Source of the DNA: Dillenia suffruticosa
Taxonomy: Eukaryota > Streptophyta > Magnoliopsida > Dilleniales > Dilleniaceae
Reading direction: 5' to 3'
Length of the DNA: 64,000 bases
Assembly: GCA_033439265.1 (NCBI GenBank)
Contig: JAVTVX010000009.1
Span: 5,755,609-5,819,608, forward strand
In this document: in pieces, positions 10,820 to 21,249 of the stretch
Layout: each line of letters starts with the position of its first letter
Numbering within the stretch: the stretch's first letter is position 1
Notes under the pieces: generated by a model
Told to the model about the DNA's origin: nothing
What the model saw: the letters and a program-made list of their open reading frames with translations, nothing else
Databases searched by the model: none
Made by a program: the position numbers and the translations under genes

Positions 10820-12112
10820 TCTTAAATCACACATCCTCTTCTCATGAGCTCTAATACTCACCAAGGTTTTCTTCGTAAGGGTACTAAATTTTCTTAACTA
10901 AAATTTTAAATTTTAATTCGATTTTTTTTATAAGAATACTAAATTTTATTGATCAGTTTATGAATTCAAGTTTTAAAAATAAAAAAAAATAAACGTTAGG
11001 AAAGCTCGCCTTTTAATGGGTCTAATAATTAGTTTAAATTGAATTAATCGGGATCAATAAATTAATTATTAAATACTAAAAGCTAAAGCACAAAATAAAA
11101 AAATTAATAATAAGTACACCCTAATAACTTTTTATACCTATAGAAGTTTATGAGACTTAGACATAAAGTATCTTTTTAAAATTATACGCATAAAATAGTC
11201 TCTCTTACGTCTATGACTTTCCTTTTATAAAATACTATCTTTTAATTCTATATATTTGAGTCGAGTAGGGAAGATATTGAAAGTGGAGCAAGCTAAATTA
11301 ATTTTATAAGCTTTTTATTTTTAATAATTCATTTACTATCGGTTGAATTGCAGTCCAACTCGACGGCTCTTTTAAAATGTTCACCTAAAAATAGATTTCT
11401 TATAATTGTTTCTAATTCTATATTTTTAAATATCAAAAGATGTAAGACTTTGAATTCATCGGTATTGAATTAGAATTACAAGGAATTTTTAATATATATT
11501 ATTATAAATATAATAATAAAATTTTTTTAATTCAGTGTTAGTTTGTAAAAAATTAATTTAAAATAAATAAATAAATAAATTATCATGTAAATTTTATTTA
11601 ACAGACTCTGAAGGGATTAATTTTGTATATTCGTATAGTTAAATAGACTGAGGGGGTAGGCTTTTGCTTGACCTGTGATAAGGACTCATGAGAAAAGCAT
11701 TTATCCTTTTGTTCTGTTGTGGCCGTGATTTTTTTGTATAAAAAATATATAATTAAATAGAATCGAACGATGAAAATGAGGAGACGGTTAAGCCGAGAGA
11801 CATAGATAAGTTATCTTTTTTTTTTTTTTGGCCCTAGACTTGGATCTTTTTTGGAAATACTATAATTTTCACAAACTTGTCAATGGGTTATCATTTTCTG
11901 GTCCCCTAGCAGCCAGCATAAAAAACAAGTGTGATAGAAACTAGAGAGGGACAAAATTTTTATTTTTGTCTTTTTTTTTATTTGTTTCGTTTTGTCCCAT
12001 GCTCATGTTCAGATTCGAAATAATTTAGTTGCAAGTGATTTAATATTTTATTATTAAAATCTTATTATTTGTTGAGATATGCATGCACTTAAAAAAAATA
12101 TGCTTTTAGATA
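10820..12112. other. AT-rich spacer, no gene
   Basis: Very AT-rich, with many ATTTTAAATTTTAATT words, short A and T runs and no coding frame of note. Nothing recognisable was seen. Confidence 0.4.
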
Positions 12113-12438
12113 TAGATTTTTACAACGGAAAAAATTCATCGTTATTTTACGACAAATTTAGCGTCAAAAAATTTTTCGTCGCTAATTTGTCACAAAATTT
12201 GTAATGAAAAAGAAGTCGTGGCTAAATTAGCGACGGACATATCATTTGTGGATAAATTCATCGCTAATGAGTGACGAAAACGTTTTTATGGCTAAATTCA
12301 TCACTGATTGGTGACAAAAAACTTTTCATTACAAATTTTTTCGCTAATTAGCAACGAATAATATTTTATGACTAAATTTTGTCATGGATACAGTTATCTG
12401 TAACTAAATTTCCAGCCTGAAATTTTTGTTGTACACTG
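12113..12438 (+). mobile_element. CACTA-like sub-terminal block and possible 3' end
   Basis: Carries many degenerate TTCGTCGCTAA/TTAGCGACG words like those near 8455-8750, then ends TTTTTGTTGTACACTG at 12424-12438. That is close to the reverse complement of a CACTA terminus (TTTTTCTTGTAGTG) with extra bases. The flanking bases (CTC before 8417, TCT after 12438) do not make a clean 3-bp target duplication. It could be the far end of the element that starts at 8417, or of a different copy. Confidence 0.45.
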
Positions 12439-12591
12439 TCTTCAAGTTGGAAGTCAAGTTCATAAATTATAATTAAGAAAAGCATGCTTGATAGATGGCT
12501 GGCCGTCCTTATTAACTAAACAACAAAAATATTTTAGAATATTGATTTGAAATTTTTTACTGTTTAAAAGAAGATTTTGGAAGATGGGGGT

Positions 12592-12600
12592 GGGGGGGGG

Positions 12601-12632
<32 letters not shown>
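12592..12632. repeat. G run followed by (GA)n microsatellite
   Basis: A run of G (12592-12603, broken once by T just before) continues into about 14 GA units. Confidence 0.9.
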
Positions 12633-12635
<3 letters not shown>

Positions 12636-13130
12636 TTTGGGTTTGGGTTTCATGTGAGCCCGCATAATGGATTTGGGTTTTTTTTTTATTCGTTTTCATG
12701 ATTCGATATTCGAATTTTATTTGATTTATTTGATTTGAGTATCGTAGGACCATGGAAAGATTAATTCTCTTAAATCCTTTTTTTATATTTACAGGATTTA
12801 AATTCAAAATTTTTAATTAAAGAATTTGGATTTTATGAAAAAGCTTGGCTCATATCTCAAGACTAACTTTTAAAATAGAGGATTTTCTATTTATATATCA
12901 TGTGTGAAAAATTAAATTAGTCAATGTGCAACTTAACAAACATATTGATAAGATATTTCAATAAGATGGGATATATAAAAGATTGTTTTCCAAAGAATCT
13001 GCATCAAATATTGGTTAATATTCAAACTTGGGTACCCACAATTTTCAAATAAAAGAAAGAATTTTCAAAAAGATTGCCTTAGCAATTGTTTTGGGCCAGA
13101 CTTAAGTGTTCGTCAGGGATACCTTAGTTC
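12633..13130. other. Upstream region of copy A3
   Basis: No gene. AT-rich DNA leading to the A3 promoter. The part at 13080-13130 just before the TATA box (TTAAGTG, GGGATACC) has no known element that I can name with confidence. Confidence 0.3.
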
Positions 13131-13138
13131 TATAAATA
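13131..13138 (+). promoter_or_regulatory. TATA box of sulfotransferase A3
   Basis: TATAAATA in the context AGTTCTATAAATAAGG, 92 bp before the A3 ATG. Confidence 0.7.
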
Positions 13139-13222
13139 AGGTAGCCTATTCCCCAACTTTCCCAAGCCTTTCAACCATCTTTCCTTCTAGCAAATTACCC
13201 AACTTCAAACTCATTCATCACC

Positions 13223-14218
13223 ATGGCACCCTCATTTCCTCAAGATGTTAATGAAGAGATCAACAAACAATTTGAAGAGTTGATACAAACTCTTCCTACT
13301 CACAATGGCTCCATTCTTCCTACTCTTGTCAACTACAAAGGCTTTTGGTATCCTCCCATTTCTCTCTTCAAAGGTGTCTTGCTTATGCAAGACCACTTCA
13401 AAGCTCGACCCACTGATATTTTCTTGTGCAGTGCTCTCAAAACTGGCACTACTTGGCTTAAAGCCATTATGTTTTCCACCATGAACCGCTCCAAATATGA
13501 TTTTGCTACTCACCCTCTACTCACCACAGGCCCACATGATTGTATCCCCTACTTGGATACCTACATTATTGAACATGATGTCGAGGCCTTGCCTTCGCCG
13601 AGGCTGCTTTCTTCTCACGCTGCTTACTCCTTGATACCAAAATCTGCGAGAGAGTCTCCGGATTGCAAGATTGTCTACATTTGCAGAAACCCAAAAGATG
13701 TGTTTGTTTCACATTACTTTTTTGCAATGAAATTGAGGCCACCAATGTTGCCACCCGTATCTATGGAAGAGGCATTCGACTGGTTCTGCAATGGAGTGTG
13801 TGAGCATGGACCTTACTTTGAGCACGTCCTCGGGTACTGGAAAGCAAGCTTGGAGTTTCCTGAGAAGATACTGTTCTTGAAATATGAAGAAATGAAGAAG
13901 GATCCTGTGAAGTATGTCAAGCAGTTGGCAGAGTTCTTAGGGAAGCCTTTTTCGGCAGAGGAAGAGAAAGAAGGGGTGATAGAAGAGATTGTGAAGCTAT
14001 GCAGTTTTGAGAAGTTGAGCAGCTTGGAGGTGAATAAAACTGGCAAGCTGACAATTGTGCCTGAGCTGATAATGGGCAACAACAGCTTCTTTAGGAAAGG
14101 TCAAGTTGGGGACTCCAAAAATCACCTGACACCAGAGATGATCGAGCGATTAGACAAGGTTACAGAGGAGAAATTGAAGGGCACTGGATTTGCATTTGGA
14201 GAGTCAAAGAAATATTAG
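13223..14218 (+). CDS. SOT: Cytosolic sulfotransferase A3 (intact)
   Basis: A 331-residue, single-exon enzyme of the PF00685 sulfotransferase family. It should transfer a sulfonate group from PAPS to a hydroxyl of a small molecule in the cytosol; no signal peptide or membrane segment is seen. The PAPS 5'-loop is at residues 72-78 (LKTGTTW), the catalytic His at 105 in TTGPHDC, and the 3'-phosphate contacts at Arg155 and Ser163 in ICRNPKDVFVSH. The C-terminal loop is at 291-299 (RKGQVGDSK), followed by NHLTPEM. Two points differ from the consensus: Leu stands where PKxGTTW has Pro, and Ser where GDWK has Trp. Both also occur in A1 and A4, so they mark the subfamily. The start is the first ATG, in a good context (ACCATGG). 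The acceptor could be a flavonoid, hormone or other phenol or alcohol; I cannot say which. Confidence 0.95.
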   Translation: MAPSFPQDVNEEINKQFEELIQTLPTHNGSILPTLVNYKGFWYPPISLFKGVLLMQDHFKARPTDIFLCSALKTGTTWLKAIMFSTMNRSKYDFATHPLLTTGPHDCIPYLDTYIIEHDVEALPSPRLLSSHAAYSLIPKSARESPDCKIVYICRNPKDVFVSHYFFAMKLRPPMLPPVSMEEAFDWFCNGVCEHGPYFEHVLGYWKASLEFPEKILFLKYEEMKKDPVKYVKQLAEFLGKPFSAEEEKEGVIEEIVKLCSFEKLSSLEVNKTGKLTIVPELIMGNNSFFRKGQVGDSKNHLTPEMIERLDKVTEEKLKGTGFAFGESKKY

Positions 14219-14367
14219 AAATTGAAGGCCATGTTAATTGCTTGAAGGTGATACCTTTTTTTTTTTAGTTGAATTTTTGAAAGCAAGTTACAAAGCCAGC
14301 CATAGCTACAAATTCTGCTTCGTGCAGAAGGGAGGGCAGTTACCTATTTAGCTGCTGTCGTGACAGA

Positions 14368-14373
14368 AATAAA
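14368..14373 (+). terminator. Possible poly(A) signal of A3
   Basis: AATAAA about 150 bp after the A3 stop codon, in the context GACAGAAATAAACT; copy A4 has a similar GCAGAAATAAG in the same place. Confidence 0.4.
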
Positions 14374-16838
14374 CTATTTTGTAATGTATTTTTGAGATGG
14401 ATTACTATTCCATTTTTCAATGTCTCTTCTTCCTCAATCAGTTCAATTTGATCTTAGCAAGGATAAAAAAAGAGATTAAGGTCCTTTGATAAATTAGAAA
14501 CCCGTTGCAGAATATATATATGTATACTAGAAAATAATTTTTTTCCCATCACAGTATCAAGAGTAATGTTACGACTAATCCGGTTCAAATGTTTACGGGT
14601 TCTCCTCGCATAATCTTTTCTATTACCAAATTTCAATCCCGTGACTTGATTAAGGTCATGGATAATTTCAGTCAAAGGATAGAAAAATGTTTCCCATTTA
14701 GTTATAATGTTCCCATTCACTTCTTCATTAATTTTCTCTCTCACTCTTTCTCACACTGCAACACTTCAGGATCAATTTTCTTTCTCTTCCTACTTTCTCT
14801 CCTATATCTCTTCTCTCTTTCATCTCTGTTATCTAAATTGACTATTTATACCGAAAGATAGAGATTATCATTTTAGATCGGATACTTTGACCAAGATAAA
14901 ATTACATAAGGCATAACTTCAGAAAGAAAACCCAAAAGGTTAGGATATATATACACATCAACTCTCTAGATTGAAGGCCAAGTCTTCAAAATTTCACAAA
15001 TGTGAATAAATTTATACAAAATAAATATCTCTACAAAAATCACTTAATAAAATTTTCGATCTCAAAAGAGAGCAAAAACAACAAACTAGGTCACACAACT
15101 ACTTGAATGATTCTCTCGTCTCCTTTTGTGTCTTATTGAGTCTGAATAGGGGGAATTAAGATGGGTAAGCAAGGCATGTTTGGTAAGAAATCTACCACGC
15201 ATAGCATATCTACATGTAAATTTAAAATATGGTTTTCATGCGTATCAGGTTCCACAAATATATAGCGGTCTATGAAAGGGATTGCTCAAACAAAGAATCC
15301 ATAGCATGTTTCTCAATGATAACATAAAAATAAATGTAGTTCTTTAAATCTGGCGGATTCAACCCAGAGATTGAATTATGATAGAAACTTCGCGCACATC
15401 ACCCTTCCGCACACAAATGCGGACATCCCAACACCCACAACCCACAAATAAATGTGTGTTGATGGTGAGAACGATTCACCGTAGCTCTGAAGCTATCTTA
15501 ATCCAACTACATCCCAAGTAAGAACATTACAAGACATTCATCACATATATTAGAATCACATTTCATTCTTAACCCTTTTTTTTTGTTTTTACCACCATTA
15601 TCTAGATTTTATCCAACTAATCCAGTTCGAACAATCTATTTTAGGGATTGACTCTTCCAAATTCTTTTTCATCATTTCCTAGACTCGATAAAAGAGATTA
15701 CTTACCAATATAATCACCAAGGGTCATGTTGGCTTTGAAGTCTTTGACTGAAAACTCACTAGCAAATCATAAAATCTATCCAAGAGCGAAAAGATTAGGG
15801 GAGGGAAGAGAGATAAGAGTGTGTGAGGAAGGGTCAAAACGAGATCGAGCATGATCTTTTATGCTTGAAATTGATTAACCTTGAAATAACAGCCAAGATC
15901 AAGTGGTTAGTGTTTTGAAAATAGATAGCAAAGATTAACAGAATTATTAAAAATATATTGCCAATTTTATAATTGAATCTAATGGCTTGAATTAAATCTG
16001 ATCCTAAGGTTGAGAACAAGGTTCTAAAAATGGAAGGGAACTGCAATCACCTAGCTCTAGTTTTCTAAAAGTAGAAATCTTGTCCCAAAAAGAAATTCGT
16101 AGCCCAGAAAGGAGATGAACGATTGAAAGGGATAAGAGAATACACAGAATAGGAAGAGGGGAGAAGAGACTAGAGAAAGAAAGAAAGACATAGGTCGTCA
16201 TCAAAGAGAAAGAGGCAAGTAAAGACTCTAAAGGAAGTAGAGAAAAAGGAAGACAAAGAAAGAAACAAGAGAGATCAACTAGAGTTTCATTTTGGGCTTT
16301 AGTCCGAGCGATATCCAGCCTCTTTGGGCTTGTGCTCTGGGCCACAATTTATTTAAAATTCCATAAGTACCCCTACTGTGAAAGCTTTCGATGTCTCATT
16401 TAGGTATAAAAATATTGAAGGAGAATGGAGCCATAAGCCGACAATGCCAGGATTTTGAGTTTTGGTCTTTTTCTATAATATGACCGTCACCAGTAAACCG
16501 CGATCGTTGACGAGCATAATTATTTATTGTGGGGAATGATCCAATTTATTGTAATAATTGGAATCAAGTAGTGGAATAACTGGAATTAATTTCAAAGTTT
16601 CTTAGCAAATCCAAGAATAAATGGAATTATACTATATTTTTTGTTTGTACACTTTTAACTGAAATGTTAGTATATAATTCCCCTATATAAATATCCAATA
16701 AAATATTAGACAGTCAAATCAACTTTGGTACCCAGCTGATCTAATCAAAAAAGAAAGGAGGAGAATTTCAAAATGACAGCTTCATTAAGAAGGCTCTGGG
16801 TATCTTCATCCCATGAAGTCTTATGCATGCCCAAGTTC
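14374..16838. other. Spacer between A3 and A4
   Basis: Holds the 120-bp repeat copy at 14995-15114. The part at 15600-15660 has the TCCAACTAATCCAGTTCGA word shared with other dispersed repeats in the window. Frames on the minus strand at 15834-16345 give Leu/Ser/Phe-rich products with no family likeness, and I do not call them genes. The last 100 bp lead to the A4 promoter. Confidence 0.35.
14995..15114. repeat. 120-bp dispersed repeat, copy 2
   Basis: Partner of 10385-10504, same orientation; ends in the same CTTGAATGATTCT. Confidence 0.8.
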
Positions 16839-16845
16839 TATAAAT
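16839..16845 (+). promoter_or_regulatory. TATA box of sulfotransferase A4
   Basis: TATAAAT in the context AGTTCTATAAAT, 89 bp before the A4 ATG. The same ten-base context stands before A3. Confidence 0.65.
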
Positions 16846-16927
16846 TGATGCTTTAGCTGCAAACTCAAACCCCAAACCCATCCAGACATTTCGTCTCTCG
16901 CAAAGCTGCAAGTGGATATTGTCTCTA

Positions 16928-17944
16928 ATGGCGCCCGCTGTCGCTTCAGAACAATCCAACATGGAACAAAATGTTCATGAAAAAATCAACAAACAGTTTG
17001 AAGAGTTGATAGCAACTCTTCCTAGTGACAAAGGTGCCATAGTTCCCACTCTCTTCCAATACCAAGGCTTTTGGTATCCTCCCATTTCTGTCTTCAAAGG
17101 TGTCTTGTTGATGCAAGACCACTTCAAAGCTCAACCCACCGATATTTTCTTGACTAGTTCTCTCAAGTCTGGCACTACTTGGCTTAAAGCCATTATGTTT
17201 TCCACCATGAATCGCTCCAAATTTGAATTCGCCACTCACCCTTTGCTCACTACTGGCCCACATGATTGTATCCCCTACTTGGATGCCTACATTATTGATC
17301 ATGATGTTGAAGCCTTGCCTTCGCCGAGGCTCTTTGCTTCTCACTCTGCTTACTCTTTGCTACCGAAATCGGTGAGAGACTCTCCTGATTGCAAGATTGT
17401 CTACATTTGTAGAAACCCAAAAGATGTATTTGTTTCACATTATTTGTTTGCCATGAAGTTGAGGCCCCCAATGTTGCCTCCTATGCCTATAGAAGAGGCT
17501 TTTGACTTGTTCTGCAGAGGAGTGTGCGAGTATGGACCTTACATTGAGCATGTACTCGGATACTGGAATGCAAGCTTGGAGTTTCCTGGGAAGATATTGT
17601 TCTTGAAATACGAAGAAATGAGGAAGGAGCCTGTGAAGCATGTCAAGCATTTGGCAGAGTTCTTAGGGAAGCCTTTCTCGGTAGAGGAAGAGCAAGAAGG
17701 GGTGATTGAAGAGATTGTGAAGCTATGCAGTTTTGAGAAGCTGACCAGCTTGGAGGTGAATAAGACTGGCAAAGTAGCATTTGTGCCTGAAATGCTAATC
17801 GGTAATGATAACTTCTTTAGGAAAGGTCAAGTTGGAGACTCCACAAATCATCTGACACCAGAGATGATCGAGCGATTAGACAAGATTACAGAGGAGAAGT
17901 TGAAGGGCACCGGTTTCAAATTTGGAGAATCAAAGAAATATTGA
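16928..17944 (+). CDS. SOT: Cytosolic sulfotransferase A4 (open frame, altered PAPS loop)
   Basis: A 338-residue single-exon SOT, the closest relative of A3. The frame is open from a TTG at 16919, but the first ATG is at 16928, so I start there (MAPAVASEQ). The PAPS 5'-loop is at 79-85 (LKSGTTW), the catalytic His at 112, Arg162 and Ser170 in ICRNPKDVFVSH, and the C-terminal loop at 298-306. That loop reads RKGQVGDST: the Lys that closes the family's GxxGxxK motif is Thr306 (codon ACA, AAA in A3). Asn also replaces Lys in the conserved HVLGYWKASLEFP segment. With the rest intact, the gene may still make a protein, but PAPS binding could be weaker. AATAAA at 17963-17968 is a possible poly(A) signal. 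The substrate is unknown. Confidence 0.93.
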   Translation: MAPAVASEQSNMEQNVHEKINKQFEELIATLPSDKGAIVPTLFQYQGFWYPPISVFKGVLLMQDHFKAQPTDIFLTSSLKSGTTWLKAIMFSTMNRSKFEFATHPLLTTGPHDCIPYLDAYIIDHDVEALPSPRLFASHSAYSLLPKSVRDSPDCKIVYICRNPKDVFVSHYLFAMKLRPPMLPPMPIEEAFDLFCRGVCEYGPYIEHVLGYWNASLEFPGKILFLKYEEMRKEPVKHVKHLAEFLGKPFSVEEEQEGVIEEIVKLCSFEKLTSLEVNKTGKVAFVPEMLIGNDNFFRKGQVGDSTNHLTPEMIERLDKITEEKLKGTGFKFGESKKY

Positions 17945-18289
17945 GCCAGGAGATAGAACCTTAATAAACATGTTTGCAAACAGCTTTTGTTTCATTGCAG
18001 AAATAAGTTTAAATCATGATGCAGGTGTGTAATGCTTGCTTGTTGTGGTACTAGCAGCAGGTAAACAATGTCGTGTTCTCTGTTCCTCACACAAAATTCT
18101 TTAGATGTAATTCTTCATTTTCAGTTGAAATATTGGTTTCTTATTAAATCTTAATGATCCATGTGATGATAATCATTTAGCATATATTACCACTAACGTT
18201 GATGGCATAACTCAATTAGAAAGTTGGGTAACTGAGCACAAAAATCATCAGACTAAATAACTGTGTGATTGAACACAATTCAAAGTAAT
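17945..18289. other. 3' flank of A4
   Basis: Untranslated tail of A4 and AT-rich DNA up to the target site of the next Copia. No gene seen. Confidence 0.4.
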
Positions 18290-18294
18290 CATCA

Positions 18295-18787
18295 TGTTGG
18301 TTATTTATGCCCATTATGGGCATTTGGGTAATTAAGGAATGGGGTAACTCCCATCCTTAATTACCATTAACCATAATTTGGTAACCCCCCACCAATTAAG
18401 TGAAATTGGTCTTACCTTCCTTCTGTGAGAGGGAACAATGGAGGAAAGTCTCCTTCTCCTTCCTTGTGGCGTGAACAGTAACCATGATGAGGGAAGATGG
18501 CTAGGGTTTCACATATTCTCCAGAGAGAGAAAAAAGAGAGAGGGATGGAGATTTTCGCGTAGGAAAATCTCCCAACGTCAAACGATTCACCGGACATGAG
18601 GGTTGAGGCGTTGTGACACTGTGGTGGTGATTCGACTAACCTCGTGATCACCATCCTGACTGCGAAATCGGATCAAGGAACGTGCCACTTGAAGATTCTA
18701 CGAATTGAGGTACCCTAAACCCGATCTATTTTATTTTCCGAAAATTATTATATGCTTCCGTTGCATGAGAATGTTAAAAATCCAATA
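18295..18787 (+). repeat. 5' LTR of Copia-1
   Basis: 493 bp, TGTTGG...CCAATA. It differs from the 3' LTR at about ten positions, and by eye all are transitions. It holds a purine-rich GAGAGAGAAAAAAGAGAGAG segment near 18520. Confidence 0.92.
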
Positions 18788-18788
18788 T

Positions 18789-18799
18789 TGGTATCAGAG
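18789..18799 (+). other. Primer-binding site of Copia-1
   Basis: TGGTATCAGAG one base after the 5' LTR, the usual initiator methionine tRNA site of plant Copia elements. Confidence 0.85.
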
Positions 18800-19289
18800 T
18801 ATACGTTGGATTTAATTTAAAATAATTTTTGGATTTTTTCGGGTATAAAAATATAGGGTTTAAAATTTTGGGGTCCGGATCACGGATAAATTTCATGAAT
18901 CCGAGAATACCGTAGGAATACCCATGACCCAGGGATTTCATTTTTTGTTTAATTTTCGGAGCATGTTTGGGCCATGAAAAGTGCGGTCGAAGTTTGCGAC
19001 CGTACGGACATAAAAACCCTAGATCTGTGGCTTTAGAGGGCGGATCGATGCATGAAAAAATTATAAATATATTCCTTGCATCTAGATCTATTGTTTTATG
19101 TGTTTTATTATGAGTTTTGGATGCCGGAAACTGGAATTTCCGAATGGCCGCGGAGGGCCGCGACTGGGGTGGTTGAATCCCACTATTTTTGGGCTTGAAT
19201 CCTCCTAAAATCGAGTGTAGGATGTTTGGAGGATGCCCACAAATTTTTTTCCAGTCGAAAAATGTAAGAAAAAATAGCCGGAATCGAGT

Positions 19290-19790
19290 TTTCCGGAAAC
19301 CGGGTCGAAAAATCCGTTGCAGGACCCGTCGGGCGAGGAAAAACCGGCCCAGAACCGCGGGCGCGTGACACGCACGCGCCAAGAGGCGCGTCTGGCAGGC
19401 GCGTGAAGTTAGGGCAGCTAGCGGTCGGGTCGGACCATGACCCGGACCGACCCGCAACCGACCGACCGGGTCGGACCGGACCGTTGACCGGGTCAGACCG
19501 AACCCGTTGACCGGGTCAGTCGGGTCAACCCTGACCCGATGACCAACCCGGTCAGACCCGGCTCAACACGGCTCAGCGCGTGAAGGCGCGTGAACCGCGC
19601 GCCGCGACTGGGCACGCGTGAGCCGAGCCGCGCGCAGGAGCGTGGCGGCGCGTGTGATGCGCGCCGTACGTCTGGCGCGTGCGACAGGGCGCCGCGGGCG
19701 CGTGGAGGCGCGTAGCGGCGCGTGAAGCGCACTGCCGGTGAGCGGCGGCGCGTGTGGGCCCCGGGCGGCGCGTGAAGTCGCTAAAAATTG
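19290..19790. repeat. GC-rich leader of Copia-1 with short tandem words
   Basis: The untranslated leader holds two kinds of degenerate repeats: GACCGGGTC(A/G)GACC (about 19420-19560) and GGCGCGTGA(A/G) (about 19380-19780). Frames on the minus strand here give Arg/Pro/Ala-rich products that are by-products of the repeats. A short relic of the same GGCGCGTG words is seen in the leader of Copia-2 near 26826-26890. Confidence 0.7.
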
Positions 19791-20339
19791 AATTTTTTCA
19801 ATTTTTTGGGGGTCCTATATCCATAAATGTGACTTTTTTTGGGTTTTTGTGTGCCGAATCATAATCCAAATGGTAAGATATGATTCCAAGTTTTTGTATA
19901 TGGTATCCGTTGACTCATACGCTCGCTTTGGGGTCGTACTCAAGTCATTTTGGTCTTGATGATTCGTAGGGCGTACAAAAATGTGATGATAAGCATCTCC
20001 AAGTCACAAATATTTCTCTTAATGCGTTGAGAATTGTCGTATTAAATTTTTGCAAGGAGAGTAAACTGAATGATATGATCTGCGCGATTTTATCAGTAGA
20101 TTCAGTTTATTCTCGAGAGGCAAAATCTAACGGGAATCTGAGGCAAGAGATGATGGGCCCCAGGGTGGGCACCGCGCCTCAGCATATACGAGATAAAGAG
20201 ATCTATCGTGTATGGTATAAAAGATTTGCCAAGTTTTAGGGCAATGCTTATCAGTGGCATATACGATGACTTAATCTCGTTTTTCGAGTCATATTCTATG
20301 GACATGTCGGTTCGACTCGTCCCATAAGAGCATAGTATT

Positions 20340-20665
20340 GCTCTCTTCGGCTCCTATGTGAGAATGCAGAAGAAAATGGTTAATTATACAATGAAACAAA
20401 TGTCGAGTATGATCACCGAGTTAAAATATATGGACGAGCAAATTTCGGATGGAATTTAGGTACTGGATGTGATCCAGTTTTTACCTGATTCATGGGAAAC
20501 CGTGAAATCCTATCTCACATTTGACGAAAGTATTCGTACTTTCGTTGACGTGAATACATATTGTGAACTCGATGAGGAGCACCTAGAGGCGAGTAGGCCA
20601 CACTCGAGTCATGCTTATTCAGAGGAGTCGAGTAAGGACTTCCCCGGCGCTAAGCCAATAGCATA
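20340..20665 (+). pseudogene. gag remnant of Copia-1
   Basis: The frame reads YVRMQKKMVNYTMKQMSSMI, then a TAG at the DGI*VLDV position (about 20458), then FLPDSWETVKSYLTFDESI and YCELDEEHLE. These are UBN2 gag features. A broken zinc knuckle lies at about 20768-20815 (CYV, stop, DRFGRFARECDE): the second Cys is lost and the His is Arg. No capsid could be made. Confidence 0.75.
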
Positions 20666-21249
20666 AGCATGCGAATGAGACTCGAGATCTAGGTAATAAA
20701 AATCATCCGAGAAAACCGACAATGAGGTACAAGAACGCAAGAAGAAGGAATTTGATTAGACCAAAGTAAATTGTTACGTTTGAGATAGATTTGGTCGTTT
20801 CGCTCGTGAGTGTGACGAGCAGAAATTAATATCTGTTTTCACTACGTAGTGTGAGATTTGTCTCATTCACATAATGCTCTCTGATTTCTCAATCAGGAGC
20901 AACAGACCACGTAACTCGAGACAGGAGTGCGTAAATATAGTTCCGTCAGGTGAATCCTTAAGCTTGGAGGATTTACGTTAATGACAGAGCATTTGTCGTT
21001 GTCCGAGGGAACGACACTTGCCATGACGTCCTTAATACTGTAGCCATTCGACGGATCTACAATTAGTACATTGTTTAAAATTGACTAGGATATGCGTGAA
21101 ATTATTCCTTTCTTTTAATACGACAATTTTCTAAATTATTCTGGTTTTAATCCATGATGGAATGTATGCACTGGGTGCTCCTCCTTCTAATGGTTTCTTG
21201 TCGTTCTACTATTGTCTTTACATCTGATTGCGTAGATGATGATGTAAAT

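Noticed and set aside
16004-16345. 113-codon minus-strand frame rich in Leu/Ser/Phe
   Set aside because: No family likeness, no clear promoter, and composition explained by GA-rich DNA on the other strand.
16919-16927. Extended N-terminus of A4 from a TTG codon
   Set aside because: The first ATG is at 16928, in line with A2 and with the TATA spacing; plants start at ATG.
18412-18654. 80-codon minus-strand frame found again at 24937-25179
   Set aside because: The two copies lie at the same place in the two LTRs of Copia-1, so the likeness comes from LTR identity, not from a conserved protein.
18774-19732. Long Arg/Pro/Ala-rich minus-strand frames
   Set aside because: They lie antisense in the GC-rich leader repeats of Copia-1; low complexity, no known domain.
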